64,000 nt of DNA, taken from Chitinophagaceae bacterium UBA7600 (GTDB lineage Bacteria > Bacteroidota > Bacteroidia > Chitinophagales > Chitinophagaceae). Below the pieces are notes generated by a model. The model worked only from the letters and a program-made list of their open reading frames with translations. It made no database searches and was not told the origin of the DNA. The DNA is taken from NCBI GenBank assembly GCA_002478885.1, contig DLKC01000028.1:20226-84225 (forward strand). Direction: 5' to 3'. Position 1 is the stretch's first letter. Every line of letters starts with the position of its first letter. The position numbers were made by a program, and so were the translations under genes. Shown piece by piece: positions 8,237 to 17,123 of this stretch.

Positions 8237-9379
8237 ATGGCTTTTAACTCACTCGATACCATTCTTGATTTTCTGCAGCCGGTAAATAAATTCGTGATCT
8301 CAGGCGATGAGGAATATATTAACAACCAGGTTGGCATGAATATCGATGCATACGAAGAGCATTTTCCCAACATAAGCGAAGCCGATCTTGTAATTGTCGG
8401 GTGCAGTGATGGTCGCGGCGGCGGTGGTTATAAAGACGACAACGATTCGGTAGATACGGTGCGGCGGGAATTTTATAACCTGTTTCACTGGCATAAAGAT
8501 GTGAGGCTTGCCGACGCCGGAAACATTAAGCCCGGAGCCACTTTACAAGACACTTATGCTGCGTTGAAAACGGTAGTAAGTGAGCTGATCATTCATTGCA
8601 AAAGAGTAGTGATAATCGGCGGCTCACATGATCTCACTTTTGCGCAGTACAATGTTTATGCATCGGCAAATAAAATTGTGGAAGCGGTTTGTGTGGATGC
8701 GGTGATTGATATGAAAGTTGAAAGCGCCCTTCCGTCAGGTAATTTCCTGATGCCGATGCTTACAAGTGAACCTAATTTTATAAGGCATTACAATCACATC
8801 GGTTTCCAGAGTTATTTCGTGCATCCCGACATGTTGGAAACAATCGACAACCTTCGTTTCGACTGTTATCGCGTTGGCAATGTAAAGGAACATATGGAAG
8901 AAATGGAACCTGTTATACGCAATGCTTCGTTATTCAGTTTTGATATAAGTGCCATTCAGCATGCACATGCACCAGCCAACCGGCTTACGCCTAATGGATT
9001 CAGCGGTGAAGAAGCCTGCATGCTGATGCAGTATGCTGGCATGAGTTCGAATGTGAACACCATAGGTATTTATGGCTATACGCAAAAGCACGACCGCTAT
9101 GACCTTACTGCAAAGCAAATCAGTCATATGCTTTGGTATTTTTTGGATGGGATTTTGAAAGGAAAAGAAGAAGCGCAGTTGAGCGACTCCGATAATTTCA
9201 ATGAGTTTAAAATTGCTTTTGCTGAAGTTGAAACCACATTTTTGCAAAGTAAAAAAACCGGGCGCTGGTGGATGCAATTGCCGGATGACAGTTTTATAGC
9301 GTGCAGCCATAAGGACTATATTACTGCTTCCCACAACGAGATACCGGAACGCTGGATGCGAGCAGTAGAAAGAAGCTAA
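8237..9379 (+). CDS. Arginase/formimidoylglutamase-fold protein with altered metal site
   Basis: The 380-residue protein has the ureohydrolase layout, but the three metal-binding motifs are changed. Motif 1 is GGSHDLT (H131 kept). Motif 2 is DAVID (D154 and D158 kept, but the usual His is V156). Motif 3 is SFDIS (D236 kept, the second Asp is S238). Four of six canonical manganese ligands remain. Similar proteins in Bacteroidota are often named formimidoylglutamase or arginase; by inference this one may bind a single metal, or act on another substrate, or not be an enzyme. It probably forms an operon with the gene 29 nt downstream. Confidence 0.8.
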   Translation: MAFNSLDTILDFLQPVNKFVISGDEEYINNQVGMNIDAYEEHFPNISEADLVIVGCSDGRGGGGYKDDNDSVDTVRREFYNLFHWHKDVRLADAGNIKPGATLQDTYAALKTVVSELIIHCKRVVIIGGSHDLTFAQYNVYASANKIVEAVCVDAVIDMKVESALPSGNFLMPMLTSEPNFIRHYNHIGFQSYFVHPDMLETIDNLRFDCYRVGNVKEHMEEMEPVIRNASLFSFDISAIQHAHAPANRLTPNGFSGEEACMLMQYAGMSSNVNTIGIYGYTQKHDRYDLTAKQISHMLWYFLDGILKGKEEAQLSDSDNFNEFKIAFAEVETTFLQSKKTGRWWMQLPDDSFIACSHKDYITASHNEIPERWMRAVERS

Positions 9380-9408
9380 AATAATAAACCAAAAATGTCG
9401 AAAGAAAA

Positions 9409-10794
9409 ATGAGAAAGTTTTTTTCCAGGGATGAGCGGATAGATTGCATCGTTGTCAGCAAATCGTTGTTATGCGTTTTATATTTTTCATTTTTCATTCT
9501 TTTAAGTTCCTGCAATGCTTCAAAAAATGCGGCGGGCGCGAGGATGGAAAGCAGTTTTGGTGTTGCAGCGAAATTTTTGCTTGAAGCGCCCGAACTTAAG
9601 GGTGCACATATTGGTATTAGTATTTACGATCCGGCCGAAAAGAAATATCTTTTTAACTACGAGGGTGATAAATATTTTACTCCTGCCAGCAATACCAAAC
9701 TAATTACTTGTTACGCGGCGATGAAATATCTTGGTGATAGCCTTGTTGGCATGCGTTACAAACTGGACGGCGATACTTTGTTTTTAATACCATCGGGAGA
9801 CCCTACTTTACTCCACTCAGATTTCAATATTCAGCCGGTAATGGATCTTTTGAAAAGCACCAGGGCGAGCAATATAAGCATCGCACAGAATAACTGGAAC
9901 GACAAGCCTCTAGGTGCCGGCTGGGCATGGGATGATTACAATGAAGACTATTCGGCAGAACGAAGTGCCATGCCTGTTTACGGCAACCTCATTCACTTTG
10001 AAGGAACGGCGGATCAGTGGAGTTTTTTTCCTTCCCTAAAGGGGAAGATTGCCGATGCGCACTTCACCGACAGTACCTTTAATTTTGTTCAACGCGATAT
10101 TGGCGCCAACAATTTTAGAGTGAGCTTTAATAGCTCCTCAATTAAAAAATTTGACGTGCCATTTGTTACCGACAGCGGTAGAACTGCTATCGGACTCCTG
10201 CAGCAAATACTCCCATCGAAACTTTCTTTAAACGATAATGCGGCTGCCAGCAATGATAGCAGGAATTACATGGCTGTTCACTCTCAGCCAACCGACTCAC
10301 TCTTAAAGATTATGATGCACCGCAGTGATAACTTTTTTGCTGAGCAGTCTTTGTTAATGGTAAGCAATGAACTGCTCAACGTAATGAGTGATGAGAAAAT
10401 TATTGACACTTTACTTAAAACAGACTATGCAGCGATGCCTCAACGTCCACAGTGGGCAGATGGCAGCGGCCTCAGCAGGTTTAATTTATTTACGCCGCAG
10501 GATTTCGTTTTTGTGCTTGACAAAATGCGCAACGAATTTAGCTGGAAACGTATAAGTAATATTCTTCCTACAGGCGGTACAGGCACGTTGGAAGGGCTTT
10601 ACACAAAATACCCGGGAAGAATTTTTGCCAAGACCGGTACACTCAACAATAATATTGCACTCAGCGGCTATCTTATCACTGACAAAAATAGGACACTTAT
10701 TTTTTCCGTGCTTGTCGGCGACCACACCACTTCGTCCAGGGCAGTAAGGGGCAGGATCGAACAATGTATCACAAGCATTATGGTCAATAATTAG
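9409..10794 (+). CDS. dacB: D-alanyl-D-alanine carboxypeptidase/endopeptidase (PBP4, S13 family)
   Basis: The product trims or cleaves peptidoglycan cross-links in the periplasm. At 461 residues, it shows the three penicillin-binding motifs in order: SNTK (nucleophile S94, K97), SDN (S306) and KTG (K408). The N-terminus has a hydrophobic segment ending LLSSC, so it is probably a lipoprotein even though the n-region is long (about 26 residues). Its start lies 29 nt after the arginase-like gene, suggesting cotranscription. The family call is firm; the symbol follows E. coli usage. Confidence 0.9.
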   Translation: MRKFFSRDERIDCIVVSKSLLCVLYFSFFILLSSCNASKNAAGARMESSFGVAAKFLLEAPELKGAHIGISIYDPAEKKYLFNYEGDKYFTPASNTKLITCYAAMKYLGDSLVGMRYKLDGDTLFLIPSGDPTLLHSDFNIQPVMDLLKSTRASNISIAQNNWNDKPLGAGWAWDDYNEDYSAERSAMPVYGNLIHFEGTADQWSFFPSLKGKIADAHFTDSTFNFVQRDIGANNFRVSFNSSSIKKFDVPFVTDSGRTAIGLLQQILPSKLSLNDNAAASNDSRNYMAVHSQPTDSLLKIMMHRSDNFFAEQSLLMVSNELLNVMSDEKIIDTLLKTDYAAMPQRPQWADGSGLSRFNLFTPQDFVFVLDKMRNEFSWKRISNILPTGGTGTLEGLYTKYPGRIFAKTGTLNNNIALSGYLITDKNRTLIFSVLVGDHTTSSRAVRGRIEQCITSIMVNN

Positions 10795-10814
10795 GTTTTG
10801 TTTCGAACTATTGC

Positions 10815-10845
10815 TTGGGTGCATAGCCCGAATAATTTATCTTTC
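10815..10845 (+). promoter_or_regulatory. Probable promoter of the second DUF1080 gene
   Basis: TTG at 10815-10817 and TATCTTTC at 10838-10845 (one mismatch to TAnnTTTG) are spaced by 20 bp. Transcription would begin almost at the ATG at 10850, and the box explains why the frame upstream of that ATG is not coding. Confidence 0.45.
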
Positions 10846-10849
10846 AGGT

Positions 10850-11638
10850 ATGAAATATCTTCTTATTGTTTTGCTTGCATTTGGCGCCCTTCATTCGGAT
10901 GCGCAATATCCCGGTAAATGGAAACAACTGTTTAATGGCAAGAACCTGGATGGTTGGATCATTAAAATCCGCGGCCACGAATTAAATGATAATTACGCCA
11001 ACACTTTCAGGGTGGAAAATGGTGTAATGAAAGTGAGTTATGATGGATACAATGATTCATTTAAACAACAATATGGCCATATCTTTTATAAGACACCGTA
11101 TTCATATTATCTTATTGCGGTTGAATACCGTTTCGTAGGAAAGCAAATAAAAGATGGAGAGGGCTGGGCCTATAAAAATAGCGGTATTATGCTGCACTGC
11201 CAGGATCCAAAAACAATGCTAAAAGACCAAGACTTTCCAATCTCGATCGAAGACCAACTATTAGGCGGCGATGCTACCGGCGATAGGCCAACATGCAATG
11301 TGTGCACACCAGGAACCAATATAGTCATGAACGGCAAATTGTGGACAGACCATTGTACCGAATCCAGTTCCAAAACTTACCGGGGCGAAGAATGGGTTCG
11401 CGCAGAAGCATTGGTACTTGGCGATTCTGTAATAAAACATATTGTAAATGGCGATACGGTGCTCACTTATTACAAACCACAGATCGGCGGCGGAGTGGTA
11501 AATAATTATGATCCAAGAGTTAAGATCGACGGTCAATTACTCTCATCGGGTTTTATTTCGCTGCAAAGTGAAAGTCACCCGATCGAATTCAGAAAAGTGG
11601 AGATTATGGACCTCTCTAAATATTATATAAAAAAATAA
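10850..11638 (+). CDS. DUF1080 / 3-keto-disaccharide hydrolase-like secreted protein
   Basis: The 262-residue protein has a signal peptide (MKYLLIVLLAFGALHSDAQ) and a single DUF1080 domain beginning KQLFNGKNLDGWIIKI and ending FISLQSESHPIEFRKVEI. It belongs to the longer DUF1080 subtype, which carries an insertion around the NSGIMLHCQDP and TCNVCTPGTN segments with a pair of cysteines. Its relation to the 5924 gene is distant, so this is not a recent duplication. Substrate unknown. The ATG at 10850 is preferred over a TTG at 10811 because only it starts a proper signal peptide. Confidence 0.88.
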   Translation: MKYLLIVLLAFGALHSDAQYPGKWKQLFNGKNLDGWIIKIRGHELNDNYANTFRVENGVMKVSYDGYNDSFKQQYGHIFYKTPYSYYLIAVEYRFVGKQIKDGEGWAYKNSGIMLHCQDPKTMLKDQDFPISIEDQLLGGDATGDRPTCNVCTPGTNIVMNGKLWTDHCTESSSKTYRGEEWVRAEALVLGDSVIKHIVNGDTVLTYYKPQIGGGVVNNYDPRVKIDGQLLSSGFISLQSESHPIEFRKVEIMDLSKYYIKK

Positions 11639-11652
11639 ATTAGACAGCGTAG

Positions 11653-11690
11653 AATAAGAAAGCCCGCAAATTTTACGGGGCTTTCTTATT
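11653..11690. terminator. Bidirectional terminator between convergent genes
   Basis: AATAAGAAAGCCC pairs with GGGCTTTCTTATT around a short A/T-rich loop. The pyrimidine-rich strands on both sides can serve the DUF1080 gene (+) and the small gene ending at 11704 (-). Confidence 0.8.
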
Positions 11691-11703
11691 GTGTATTTTC
11701 ATA

Positions 11704-12030
11704 TTAATTAAGCGATAATTTAGGTGCAAACAAATACGGATTTATTGATTGCACTTCGTAGATGCCAGTCATGGATTCGCATAGTTCAAGGCCCAAGAAC
11801 GAATTAAACCGCGTTATTTGCCACAGCGGTAACCGCTTTCCCTTAGTCGACTTTGCAACAATGCCCGGCAGCATTTCATCGAGCGACCCATTCCAGCACG
11901 CCTTTTCCAGGCTATCCTTTACCGATGAATACTTTTTATTAAAACGTACATCTTTCCCGTACCATTCTCTTTGCGAAAAGGTGGTCCTTGTCATTAGCAA
12001 TATTTCCTGGTTAACTGGTTTCGTTTTCAT
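11704..12030 (-). CDS. Conserved-looking hypothetical protein
   Basis: The 108-residue protein has no signal peptide or membrane segment. It is mixed in charge and contains FSQREWYGKDVRF and RLPLWQITRFNSFLG. I do not recognise the family. It is chosen over the overlapping plus-strand frame because it lies 26 nt after another minus-strand gene, ends at the bidirectional terminator and has ordinary protein composition. The two minus-strand genes probably form an operon. Confidence 0.65.
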   Translation of the reverse strand: MKTKPVNQEILLMTRTTFSQREWYGKDVRFNKKYSSVKDSLEKACWNGSLDEMLPGIVAKSTKGKRLPLWQITRFNSFLGLELCESMTGIYEVQSINPYLFAPKLSLN

Positions 12031-12056
12031 AAAAAAATTATTAAGCGTACTATTTT

Positions 12057-12491
12057 TTAAATACTGATGTTAAGTATCGGCGAGCAATCATTTCCTGAAA
12101 CGACTTCATCGTTTTCCATTTGCAATTGCGTTCCGTCAGAATCATACGTAATGGTGTAGGTAACTTCGAGATGTTCTTTGGAGAACACCCTTGGCACCGT
12201 TATCGTTTGCGCCATCGCTTTATCCGCAGAAGGAAATTGCTTCAGCAGTTTCGCATCGCATGTCTGGCTCCAAACTTCCTTCCGTTTGTTGCCGGTGACC
12301 CTTACAATGCTAATATGCAGCCGGGCCGAAGAACTGTTATAAACAGCAGATTCATAGGAGTTGCCCCTGTATATAGCCAGGGAAATATTCTTGTCAACAG
12401 GTTGTTCATTCAAAGCATCCTTTACTGGTTTATATAATGCCGTACCCACTGCAACTGCGGCAAACAGTAACCATAATATGTATTTTTTCAT
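12057..12491 (-). CDS. Membrane-anchored or secreted hypothetical protein
   Basis: The protein has 144 residues with one N-terminal hydrophobic helix (MKKYILWLLFAAVAVGTALY) that may be a signal anchor. A beta-rich, probably periplasmic domain follows, with one cysteine in SQTCDAKL and one in GNDCSP that could pair. No family recognised. The frame is open 12 codons further upstream, but the MKKYIL start fits the signal sequence. It is the first gene of a likely two-gene unit with the 11704-12030 gene. Confidence 0.65.
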   Translation of the reverse strand: MKKYILWLLFAAVAVGTALYKPVKDALNEQPVDKNISLAIYRGNSYESAVYNSSSARLHISIVRVTGNKRKEVWSQTCDAKLLKQFPSADKAMAQTITVPRVFSKEHLEVTYTITYDSDGTQLQMENDEVVSGNDCSPILNISI

Positions 12492-12699
12492 GTTTAAATC
12501 TTTACGTTCATAAGACGCAAAACCCATGAAAAAGCTACAGGTATATGCGACAACTGTGATGAGGTGCGGTTATTGCCTGACAAACGATCGAATTAAAGTG
12601 ATGAGCTGTGTTAAGAAAAATGGAAGGCTTTTTTGCAACACGGCTACTACTGTCCGCTTTTGGAACAACATTGTTCAGTACCGATACAAAGTGTAAAAA

Positions 12700-12790
12700 T
12701 TTTATGGGCCTGGCTTTAGCAGCCTGGTCAACGTCCCTTGCGTCGCACACTTCAACTGACGGAATTTAGTGCAGCAAACAGCCAGGGACA
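12700..12790 (+). repeat. Dispersed intergenic repeat, single arm B
   Basis: TTTATGGGCCTGGCTTTAGC marks the outer end, followed by the core CCTTGCGTCGCACACTTCAAC at 12736-12756. No matching right arm is obvious. The remaining interval 12492-12700 holds no recognisable gene. Confidence 0.65.
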
Positions 12791-12839
12791 GGCGATATAA
12801 TTTGCTCAGGCAGCTATTGCTGCAAGGTTGTTCAAATGG

Positions 12840-13421
12840 TTAGTCATCATTTAAACCTTTTCCGTTCATAATTTGTTCAATTGATTTTTCTATCCTCAAC
12901 TCCCGGGTTTTGGATTGTTTTGGCTGAGAAAAATAGAAGATATAACCTCTTTGTCGTCCCGGTGTCAATGCTTCAAAAGCGGCTTTCAGAGCGGGCATTT
13001 TATCTAACTTTTTTTGAAGTTCCTCGGGCATCCCGAAATCTGCCGTCTTTTTCAATTTCACTTTCAAACCTGCTCTCTCCACTTCAATCGCTTCATAAAT
13101 ACAGGCTTTCAATGTTTTTGCCCTCTTAACAATTTCCTTCACATTGGTAAATCTTATCTGCCTTGCTGACTGCACATTTTCGGTTTGTTGAATAAGCAGG
13201 CCGTGCGTATTACTTAATAGTGCACCTTTAAAAAAAAGAAAGGCGCAATACTCTTTGAATACATGTATCAAGACAATATTTTTTTCTTCGAAAGTGTAGC
13301 ATGGACAGCCCCATTTTAATACTTCTTCAAGCCCGCAGTCAAGAGCAATCAGCCTCATCTGTTCAATTTCTTTTTGCCAGTTCTTTTCTTTATCGAAATA
13401 AAAATCTACTCCAGGATTCAT
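12840..13421 (-). CDS. YdeI/OmdA-type protein with DUF1801 domain
   Basis: The 193-residue protein starts MNPGVDFYFDKEKNW, typical of this family. The DUF1801 domain (about residues 10-115) contains LKWGCPCYTF and FKEYCAFLFFKGALL. The C-terminal YdeI/OmdA segment has LTPGRQRGYIFYFSQPKQ followed by a charged helix. YdeI homologues are linked to bacteriocin or peptide tolerance in enterobacteria, but the biochemical role is unknown. An ATG five codons upstream (13436) is possible. It lies downstream of and 33 nt from the DUF4256 gene, probably in one transcript. Confidence 0.85.
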   Translation of the reverse strand: MNPGVDFYFDKEKNWQKEIEQMRLIALDCGLEEVLKWGCPCYTFEEKNIVLIHVFKEYCAFLFFKGALLSNTHGLLIQQTENVQSARQIRFTNVKEIVKRAKTLKACIYEAIEVERAGLKVKLKKTADFGMPEELQKKLDKMPALKAAFEALTPGRQRGYIFYFSQPKQSKTRELRIEKSIEQIMNGKGLNDD

Positions 13422-13454
13422 GTTATTCCCTTCCATAAAAGTCTTTTTAAAAAT

Positions 13455-14030
13455 TTACACGCTAATTGATCCTCTAAAGCCTCTTGCTGCATAATATGAT
13501 TCTGCGCCATTGTGATAAAGGAAAACAGTATCATAACGGCGGTCACAAAAAACAGCACCCCCTAATTTTCTTATAGCTTCCGGCGTCTTGATCCAGCTAG
13601 ATGTTTTGGTATCGAAGCTACCTGATTGTTGCAGGTAACGATATTGTTCTTCTGTTAAGGGCTCAATGCCCATTGCGGTGGCCATATCTATAACGCTGTC
13701 TGATGGCTTAAATTCTTTTCTTGCATTCCAGGCATCCCTGTCGTAACAAAGGCTTCGGCGGCCTTTGGGGCTTTCCGCTGAACAATCATAGAAAATATAT
13801 TCCCCTTTTTTTTTGTCATAATCAACAACGTCCGGCTCGCCGCCGGTTTGCTCCATTTCGTTCAGCGACCACAATTTTGCAGCATTGGCTTCCAACCTTG
13901 CCTGCACTTTTATCCATTCAATACCCTTGTGCCGTTTCATATTTTTTTCGAAACGGGTTTTTAGAATATCAAGCAATGCTGAAGCCTGCTCAGGCGGCAG
14001 TTTGTTTTTACCGTTTTTAGTGCTGCTCAT
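13455..14030 (-). CDS. DUF4256 family protein
   Basis: The 191-residue soluble protein matches DUF4256 (PF14066). Recognisable segments are LLDILKTRFEKNMKRH at the start, GGEPDVVDYD, FYDCSAESPKGRRSLCYDR in the middle, and GAVFCDRRYDTVFLYHNGA near the end. Function is unknown; the family is widespread and often sits near small YdeI/DUF1801-type genes, as here. It leads the likely two-gene operon with the OmdA-type gene. Upstream is a short repeat copy. Confidence 0.88.
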   Translation of the reverse strand: MSSTKNGKNKLPPEQASALLDILKTRFEKNMKRHKGIEWIKVQARLEANAAKLWSLNEMEQTGGEPDVVDYDKKKGEYIFYDCSAESPKGRRSLCYDRDAWNARKEFKPSDSVIDMATAMGIEPLTEEQYRYLQQSGSFDTKTSSWIKTPEAIRKLGGAVFCDRRYDTVFLYHNGAESYYAARGFRGSISV

Positions 14031-14061
14031 GCTTTACGATTTGTGTTGAAGTTTGGGTTTA

Positions 14062-14135
14062 TGTTTTTTGTATTACCCGGCTTAATGCTTTACCCGAACG
14101 ATGAATGTAATGCGACGCAACGAAGCTTAATAGCG
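14062..14135 (-). repeat. Dispersed intergenic repeat, short copy
   Basis: An outer end TTTTTTGTATTACCCGGCTT begins near 14062. The reverse-oriented arm B core AATGCGACGCAACGAAGC follows at 14109-14126. The copy lacks most of an internal region. Confidence 0.6.
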
Positions 14136-14290
14136 AACAGGAAGCCTGTAAACAAAAATCACTCAAAGTTCTGGAATAGCATGAAACTATGATCAGCAGC
14201 GGCTCAAATATTTTTACGTTAACAATGCGGGCAACGGTTATTGACGGGGACTATTTTTTACATTTACAATTACAAGCATTTTGTAAGCAT

Positions 14291-16831
14291 ATGACTTCGA
14301 GACGCTCATTTTTAAAGAAGGCCGCTTTATTTTCAGGGGCCTCAGGAGTAAGCCAGTTTTTGCCAGGCTCAATAAAGAAGGCATTCGCCATAGACCCTGC
14401 GCCGGGCACCACTTTTATGGATGCGGAGCATATTGTTTTACTGATGCAGGAAAACCGCTCATTCGATCATACATTCGGAACGCTGCAAGGTGTTCGCGGA
14501 TTTAATGACCCTCGTGCCATACGTTTGGCAAACGATAATCCCGTGTGGTTGCAAACGAATGAAAAGGGAGAAACTTATGCGCCATTTCATCTTGATATAA
14601 AAGATACAAAGGTCACGTGGATGGGGTCTTTGCCACATTCATGGAGCAACCAGGTAGATGCAAGGAATAATGGCCGGTATGACCAATGGCTGCAGGCAAA
14701 AAAGCCGGGCAATAACGACTATGCTGATATGCCTTTAACGATGGGTTATTATACGAGGGACGATATTCCATTTTATTACGCCCTTGCCGATGCATTTACC
14801 GTTTGTGATCAGCATTTCTGTTCTTCGCTTACGGGCACAACACCAAACCGTTTGTATTTCTGGAGCGGCACCATAAGACCTGCGCAAAATGAAAATGCAC
14901 AGGCAAACGTTTGGAACGGGGAATCAGATTATGACGCATGGGTGAGCTGGAAAACATTTCCCGAGCGTTTAGAAGACAATGGCGTTTCCTGGAAAATATA
15001 TCAGAATGAGTTGAGTGTTGATGGTGGGTTCAGCGGTGAACAAGATGCGTGGCTTGCCAACTTCACTGACAACCCAATTGAATTTTTTTCGCAATTTAAT
15101 GTCAAACTTTCTTCAAGATATATTGGCTATATACAAAAGCGGTCAGCTTCTATACCTCTTGAAATTGCCGATGCAGAGAAGCAATTACAGGCGATGACTG
15201 CAGGCAGCAAAGAATATGACGACCTGGTTAAAAAAATTAAAGCGCTAAAGGCTTATGCTGAAAAACTGGCGGTGGAAAAGCTAATCTATACAAAGGAGAA
15301 ATACGATCAGCTGTCAGCCTATGAGAAACGTATTCATGAGAAAGCTTTTACGGTAAATAAAAGCGATCCGTATTACCACGATTTGAGCGAATTAAAATAT
15401 AAAGATGGCGATGCAGAAAGGGCGATCAATGTGCCAAAGGGTGATGTGTTGCATCAGTTCAGAGAAGACGTGCACAATGGAAATCTGCCGACCGTTTCCT
15501 GGATTGTAGCGCCCGAAGCTTTTTCCGACCACCCTGGTTCCGCATGGTTTGGCGCATGGTATGTTTCAGAAGTGATGGATATTCTTACGAAGAATCCGGA
15601 AGTATGGAAGAAGACTATATTCATTCTTACGTATGATGAGAATGATGGCTATTTCGATCATGTGCCGCCGTTTGTAGCTCCTAATCCAAACGATGCATCA
15701 ACCGGCAAAACTTCCGAGAATATGAATGCTGCCAGTGAATTCGTAAGCATGCGACAGGAATTCCTGAGAAAAAATATTGATGCCGCTGAAAGGAGGGAAA
15801 GTTCTATTGGTCTTGGTTATCGCGTGCCCATGGTTATCGCATCGCCGTGGAGCCGTGGCGGCTATGTTTGTTCACAGGTTTTCGATCACACTTCAGCTTT
15901 GCAATTCCTTGAAAAATTCCTTGCGCAAAAAACAGGAAAGCGCATTGTGGAAGAAAATATTACTGCATGGCGCCGGGCAATTTGCGGCGATCTAACTTCT
16001 GTGTTCAGGCCATACAACGGTGAAAAGATAAACGCACCAGCCGCATTAGACAAAGACCTGTTTATCGAAAGTATTCATAAGGCAAAATTCAAAAAGCCGC
16101 CCAGCGACTACAGAAAGCTCGGTGCCGACGAAATAGTGCATGTCAGGAATAATTCATCTACTGCTTTTCATTTGCCGGTTCAGGAAAAAGGTATACGTCC
16201 TGCAAATGCATTGCCTTATGAAATATATGCCAATAGCCAGTTGAGTGCCGACAAGAAATCAATCGAAATATATTTTGAAGCGAAGGATAATATCTTTGGC
16301 AAGGCCGCTTCCGGCGTGCCTTTCAGCGTTTATTTAATGCGCAATTTTAAGCAAAAAAAAATGCATTGTTCTTCCTATGCTGTGTTGCCCGGTGACAAAC
16401 TAAAAGATGTGTGGCCTGTGGGCGATTTCGAAAATGGCAACTATCATATTGCCGTTCACGCGCCCAATGGATTTTACCGGGAGTTCAAGGGCAATGCAAG
16501 CGATCCCCAAATAAATATTGCGTGCAACTACCAGCACGATTTGAAAACTGCAAATAAGCTTACCGGCAATATTGAACTTCATTTTAAAAATGAAAGCAAC
16601 AGGAAGCTGGCAATTGAAATATTTGATCACTACAGTAAACAACAACAATCAAGACTAATCGACGCCAACAATTCCGCAATTATTTTGTTCGATCTTACTA
16701 AAACTCATAATTGGTACGACTGCACGGTTAAAATAAATGGCAACAATATTTTTGAAAAGCGTTATTCAGGCAGAGTTGAGTCAGGGAAAGAGACCTTTAC
16801 CGATCCTGCAATGGGCGCCGCTGGCATGTAG
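14291..16831 (+). CDS. Phosphocholine-specific phospholipase C, Tat-exported
   Basis: The enzyme should cleave phosphatidylcholine or related phospholipids outside the cytoplasm. The 846-residue protein begins with a twin-arginine signal (SRRSFLKK). The phosphoesterase domain carries MQENRSFDHTFGTLQGVRGF, DQHFCSSLTGTTPNR and TYDENDGYFDHVPPF, the metal- and substrate-site motifs of the non-haemolytic PLC/acid phosphatase AcpA family. C-terminal beta domains of the DUF756 type occupy about residues 615-845. The frame is open back to 14189, but that extension would precede the Tat motif by 34 residues and overlaps a weak promoter-like stretch (TTG at 14241, TACATTTA at 14259). The gene stands alone between two repeats. 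Confidence 0.93.
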   Translation: MTSRRSFLKKAALFSGASGVSQFLPGSIKKAFAIDPAPGTTFMDAEHIVLLMQENRSFDHTFGTLQGVRGFNDPRAIRLANDNPVWLQTNEKGETYAPFHLDIKDTKVTWMGSLPHSWSNQVDARNNGRYDQWLQAKKPGNNDYADMPLTMGYYTRDDIPFYYALADAFTVCDQHFCSSLTGTTPNRLYFWSGTIRPAQNENAQANVWNGESDYDAWVSWKTFPERLEDNGVSWKIYQNELSVDGGFSGEQDAWLANFTDNPIEFFSQFNVKLSSRYIGYIQKRSASIPLEIADAEKQLQAMTAGSKEYDDLVKKIKALKAYAEKLAVEKLIYTKEKYDQLSAYEKRIHEKAFTVNKSDPYYHDLSELKYKDGDAERAINVPKGDVLHQFREDVHNGNLPTVSWIVAPEAFSDHPGSAWFGAWYVSEVMDILTKNPEVWKKTIFILTYDENDGYFDHVPPFVAPNPNDASTGKTSENMNAASEFVSMRQEFLRKNIDAAERRESSIGLGYRVPMVIASPWSRGGYVCSQVFDHTSALQFLEKFLAQKTGKRIVEENITAWRRAICGDLTSVFRPYNGEKINAPAALDKDLFIESIHKAKFKKPPSDYRKLGADEIVHVRNNSSTAFHLPVQEKGIRPANALPYEIYANSQLSADKKSIEIYFEAKDNIFGKAASGVPFSVYLMRNFKQKKMHCSSYAVLPGDKLKDVWPVGDFENGNYHIAVHAPNGFYREFKGNASDPQINIACNYQHDLKTANKLTGNIELHFKNESNRKLAIEIFDHYSKQQQSRLIDANNSAIILFDLTKTHNWYDCTVKINGNNIFEKRYSGRVESGKETFTDPAMGAAGM

Positions 16832-17041
16832 TTTTTTTGTAGCCGGCTTTTGTAAATATGTCGGCTGCTGTTGCGTCGCACACTTGTACAATTTGTCCGG
16901 GAATCAGCTAAAACGAAAATGCCGGGATAATTACTATGGAGCACTGTGCGTCTCCGGACTCGTGGTTTTCGACTTATATTCTGCAGTACAAGGGAGTGAC
17001 ACAACAGGCGATGCCATGAAATGCTGCTGTCGGGCATCATA
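16832..17041 (-). repeat. Dispersed intergenic repeat, full copy (arm B left, arm A right)
   Basis: The copy starts directly after the phospholipase stop codon with TTTTTTTGTAGCCGGC. The left core TTGCGTCGCACACTTGTAC is at 16871-16889. The right arm at 16973-17005 contains GTACAAGGGAGTGACACAAC and is the inverse of arm A of the 7981 copy. Its polarity is therefore opposite to the copies at 4600, 7971 and 52595. Confidence 0.8.
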
Positions 17042-17123
17042 GTTCAAATCTGCTTGCTATATTTATAACAGTTTTTACCAATTGATAACTTGCGTATTCG
17101 TCACCAATAAATAACACAGCAAT

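Noticed and set aside
12840..14030. A peptide-tolerance or bacteriocin-immunity island from the OmdA-type protein
   Set aside because: YdeI/OmdA and DUF4256 proteins are widespread housekeeping-like accessories and no bacteriocin gene is present.
16737..17042. Reading frames on both strands across the phospholipase C end and following gap
   Set aside because: Both run through the repeat copy at 16832-17041; the similar short peptides seen in other copies (VRRN, CVALL) are repeat translations, not conserved proteins.
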